The notes beneath the pieces were generated by a model. That model worked only from the letters and a program-made list of their open reading frames with translations. It was not told where the DNA came from and searched no databases. Position numbers and translations under genes: made by a program. Below, piece after piece: positions 61,356-64,000 of a stretch of DNA of 64,000 nt. How positions within the stretch are numbered: position 1 is the stretch's first letter; each line of letters starts with the position of its first letter. Location of the stretch: contig FWWN02000671.1 in NCBI GenBank assembly GCA_900175165.2, positions 1,198 through 65,197 on the forward strand, in the 5' to 3' direction. This stretch comes from Rhizomucor pusillus. Lineage: Eukaryota; Mucoromycota; Mucoromycetes; Mucorales; Lichtheimiaceae.

Positions 61356-61605
61356 CACCGTTTACCTTCTCTCAACGTTGTGAACATACACTCAAACATG
61401 CACATGTCCAGTCCATATCCACGCCCACATGCATACATACACGCACACACGCACGCACCATAATTGTATATATCCGTCCTTTCTTTTTTTGTTGCCGTTG
61501 TTTTTTCCTTTTCTTTGCTTTTGTTTTTGCACTTTGTTTTCCACGTTACAATAAACTTTCTCGAATACCTGTCGACAGAGATTAAATTTGTCTTCTTATT
61601 GAATA

Positions 61606-61647
61606 CAGTCTTTCCCAAATAAATTGAGCCGTTTTTGGAAAGGGATG
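61606..61647 (+). repeat. left terminal inverted repeat of the Tc1/mariner element
   Basis: Begins CAGTCTTTCCCAAATAAA; pairs with 63261..63302 with two mismatches. Confidence 0.93.
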
Positions 61648-61725
61648 TCCCATTTTCTTCGACGCTTTCTTTTTCTGTTCTGACGACCTAATTTTCGAGT
61701 AACTCTTTTTTCCACTTTATCGACT

Positions 61726-63237
61726 ATGAACCATCAGTTTGTTTTTGAAAATGGTAAAGGCAACGTGCTCACTGAAGACGGTCAACCAATGAATATAATT
61801 GCTGACACGGGTATGATGGAATTGGAAGACTTGGCAACTATGGACACGTACACAAAGCAGCATAATTCTGTAACGTGGGAGCAACAGAACGTCGAACAAG
61901 GACTAAGGAACACTCGAAACCAGTCCACTCCACTACAAGAACAAAAACAGCATACTACGAAGATAGAAATGGTTGAAACTCGAACCTATTGCAAATATTC
62001 AGAAGATATTCGAAACTTAGTCATCGATTACTACGTAGAAAAGCGCTCTGTTCAGCAGCAGCAGCAGCGGGAAGGCATTACAACGTGGAAAGAAAAACTG
62101 CACAAAGATGGATTAAGGAGTTCAAGGAACAACAAAATAGAAGACTTGCACTTGCTGAAGCTATAGACTACACTAGTGACAATGATACAGCCAAACAACG
62201 TGGTAAACAACGAATGCTTGGACAGGAACACAAGGACTTCTTGGTGAACTTTATTGATGATCATCCTACTGCTGTCTTGGACCAAGCTATAGAAAGTCTC
62301 AAAGAACAATCTGAAGGATTGACGGTTAGCAAGAGCTCGGTACATAGATTTATGATAACAGAATGCCATCTTTCATTTAAACAGTGCCATTCCCACGTGG
62401 TAGTAAGAAATAGTGAAGCAACAATTAAGAAGCGATATATTTGAGCTGATACATGGACAAAAACTGATGTGAACTTCTTTACGAATTGCGTGTTTATTGA
62501 TGAAGCTAGTTTCCATATCAATTTACGACGTACGATGGGCTGGTCTGTGAGAGGTACAACACCCATTGAATCAGAGGCTACAACAAGAGCAGTTTCTCAT
62601 ACGATATTGGGTGCAATTTGCGCTGCTGGAGTCGTCAACGTTCGTCTCCGAAAGCCTGGTGTATCTCAATCAAAAAACGGAAAGTTGGAATGGATTCGGC
62701 AAAGAAGAAGACGTCAACTGGAACAACTGCGAACCATTTTTTGATATTCCTGAACAAGACTATGGACATTATGAATGCATACCTTGAATTCAAAAACTAC
62801 TATTTAGTGATGGACAATGTGCGCATACATCACACGAAGGACATCGAAGCTACTATTATTGAACGCGGCTATCGCTGTATCTATTTGCCACCTTACTCGC
62901 CTGAATTGGTCCAATTGAACAGTTTTGGTCCAAAGTGAAGTATTTGATCAAAAGGGAGAAGTTGAAGGATAAAGAGACACTCTCTTCACGAATATCCGAA
63001 GCTTGCCAAAAGGTTGAACACAATGATCTTCATGGATATGTTGAACATTCTGCGGATCGTATTGCTGATTGCTTGAATAAGTGTGCTATGTATTTTTTTA
63101 TCTTATCGTATATATATCCTCTAACGTCGATTATATCCCTCTGCATTTCCATAAACTTTAGTAGTATGGTCACTGACGAATTAACAATAGGACGCGACAT
63201 CGAAAAAAAGGACATGCAATCTGGGAAACTGGGCCGT
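61726..63237 (+). pseudogene. Tc1/mariner DDE transposase pseudogene
   Basis: Reading frames carry, in order, an N-terminal region (61726 on), a helix-turn-helix part (KTAQRWIKEFKEQQ, SSVHRFM), FIDEASFHINLRRTMGW with the first catalytic Asp, YLVMDNVRIHH with the second, and LPPYSPE with the region of the third acidic residue. The frame is lost near 62050 (a CAG run), a TGA stops it at 62442..62444, and two further shifts occur around 62650..62745 and 62905. It closely resembles Mucoromycota Tc1-like transposases. It cannot make a working transposase as assembled. Confidence 0.88.
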
Positions 63238-63260
63238 TAGAATAAAAAAAGAAGCCATCG

Positions 63261-63302
63261 CATCCCTTTCAAAAAATGGCTCAATTTATTTGGGAAAGAC
63301 TG
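63261..63302 (-). repeat. right terminal inverted repeat of the Tc1/mariner element
   Basis: Read on the minus strand it begins CAGTCTTTCCCAAATAAA; two mismatches against the left repeat. Confidence 0.93.
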
Positions 63303-63477
63303 TATTTTCGAAAACAACCTTTTTGGTTAAGATCAGAAAATTCGTCAAAAATACACATCAAATGAAAAGAAATACTTCAAGGTACTCATAACACATCAAG
63401 CTATGTAAAGAATATTTCTGGAAGCAACGTTTTCAGGATATATTCATTTCTGAAAAAACCATCGGACTTGTTGGTCC

Positions 63478-64000
63478 TCATAAATCACAGGAGTAACAAT
63501 ATGGATCAGGAGGGATTGAGCAATACGGTAAAAAATTATTCAACATGATCAAACGGCCGTTTTCTGACACGGTTATGGACTGGGGTGTAAAAAATAGTAG
63601 GAGGAGGGGGGATATGCGCGGGTTGGGGGAAGGGCAACGAACGATATCGCCTAGATCTGCGTCCAAGTGTTGTGGCAGCATTGCAACTTTCAGCTTATGG
63701 ATCATTTCCTCAAAGAAATCCTATTTCATTTGGAGATGTTAATGTCAAAAATAACGAGGTGCGATATCGATTGTAGGATGATTGATTTACCTTCCACATG
63801 AACAATGCCTTGATCGTACTTTTGAATTGGCGAAGATGATCAATTTCCATGGGTAAAAAGATACGGGCCAGGACAGACGAGACGTAGAGATCGTCTTTCA
63901 GTTGCAATAAGTACAGGTAGCCAGTCGAGCCTGCAAAATAACCCAAGTCAAAGGCAATCACAATGATGCGATAGGAGTATTCTTACCCACAACATCTACA
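63478..64000 (-). CDS. unrecognised gene, 3' part (runs off the right edge)
   Basis: Three coding segments can be joined: >64000..63987, 63930..63791 and 63720..63478. Reading VDVVG across the first intron into STGYLYLLQLKDDLYV and on to IDHLRQFKSTIKALFMWK, then DFFEEMIHKLKVAMLPQHL. The GT..AG introns (63986..63931, 63790..63721) have consistent phases, which supports a real gene. The last 55 residues to the stop at 63478 read poorly and may be a wrong exon end. I do not recognise the family; the beginning lies outside the window. Confidence 0.4.

Larger units (their letters stand above)
61606..63302 (+). mobile_element. Tc1/mariner transposon, degenerate
   Basis: A 1,697-bp element is bounded by inverted repeats of about 42 bp (40 matches), each starting CAGTCTTTCCC at the outer end, and flanked by TA dinucleotides (61604..61605 and 63303..63304), the Tc1/mariner target duplication. 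Inside lies a transposase in several frames (separate entry). It sits just after the phytochelatin-synthase gene. The near-perfect ends show recent insertion, while the coding part has decayed. Confidence 0.93.

Overview
This window is eukaryotic nuclear DNA from an early-diverging fungus, most likely of the Mucorales or a related Mucoromycota lineage. The genes are compact and split by many short introns (about 45-135 nt; roughly 118 when counted by hand). The gene set mixes fungal markers (DAD1, SPX-type phosphate transporter, farnesylated DnaJ) with genes that budding yeasts lack but early-diverging fungi keep (SMG8, LAMTOR3, Twinkle helicase, phytochelatin-synthase family). The Tc1/mariner transposase and the Fanzor fragment also resemble Mucoromycota families. 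The species cannot be named from the sequence alone.

Layout. 0-5 kb: 3' end of a Fanzor (eukaryotic TnpB-like) gene, DAD1, an AtuA-family protein (minus) and LAMTOR3. 5-13 kb: ricin-B-fold lectin-like protein, SPX/SLC13 phosphate transporter, proteasome RPN6. 13-22 kb: class A DnaJ (minus), a 78-base assembly gap, GET3 (minus), TFIIIC subunit TFC1, Twinkle (minus). 22-33 kb: SMG8, an MBL-fold hydrolase (minus), mitochondrial ketoacyl-ACP synthase CEM1, NIPSNAP (minus), queuosine N-glycosylase QNG1 (minus), histone-fold DPB3. 34-41 kb: UTP6, a STE20/FRAY-like kinase and cystathionine beta-synthase, all minus. 42-46 kb: an alcohol dehydrogenase, a relic fragment and a decayed tandem copy. 47-58 kb: sirtuin, thioredoxin reductase, orotate phosphoribosyltransferase, arginyl-tRNA synthetase, an Ala-rich disordered protein, an Rdx-family protein, RPL17. 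58-64 kb: a phytochelatin-synthase homologue, a degenerate Tc1/mariner element with both inverted repeats, and the end of an unrecognised gene.

These are mostly housekeeping genes with no operon logic. Several neighbours share short divergent promoter spaces (TWNK/SMG8, QNG1/DPB3, GET3/TFC1, AtuA/LAMTOR3), and two convergent pairs almost touch (DPB3/UTP6 22 bp, TFC1/TWNK 74 bp). Several products look mitochondrial (Twinkle, CEM1, NIPSNAP, one form of thioredoxin reductase, perhaps the phytochelatin-synthase homologue).

Most notable: about ten introns need a GC donor, always GCAAGT; the phytochelatin-synthase homologue lacks the catalytic cysteine; Twinkle keeps a four-cysteine primase-type zinc ribbon; the FRAY-like kinase has a very long activation-segment insertion; and the ADH locus shows duplication, decay and a conversion-like tract. 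Exon boundaries were worked out by hand from reading frames and protein-family resemblance, so individual splice sites may be wrong by a few bases.
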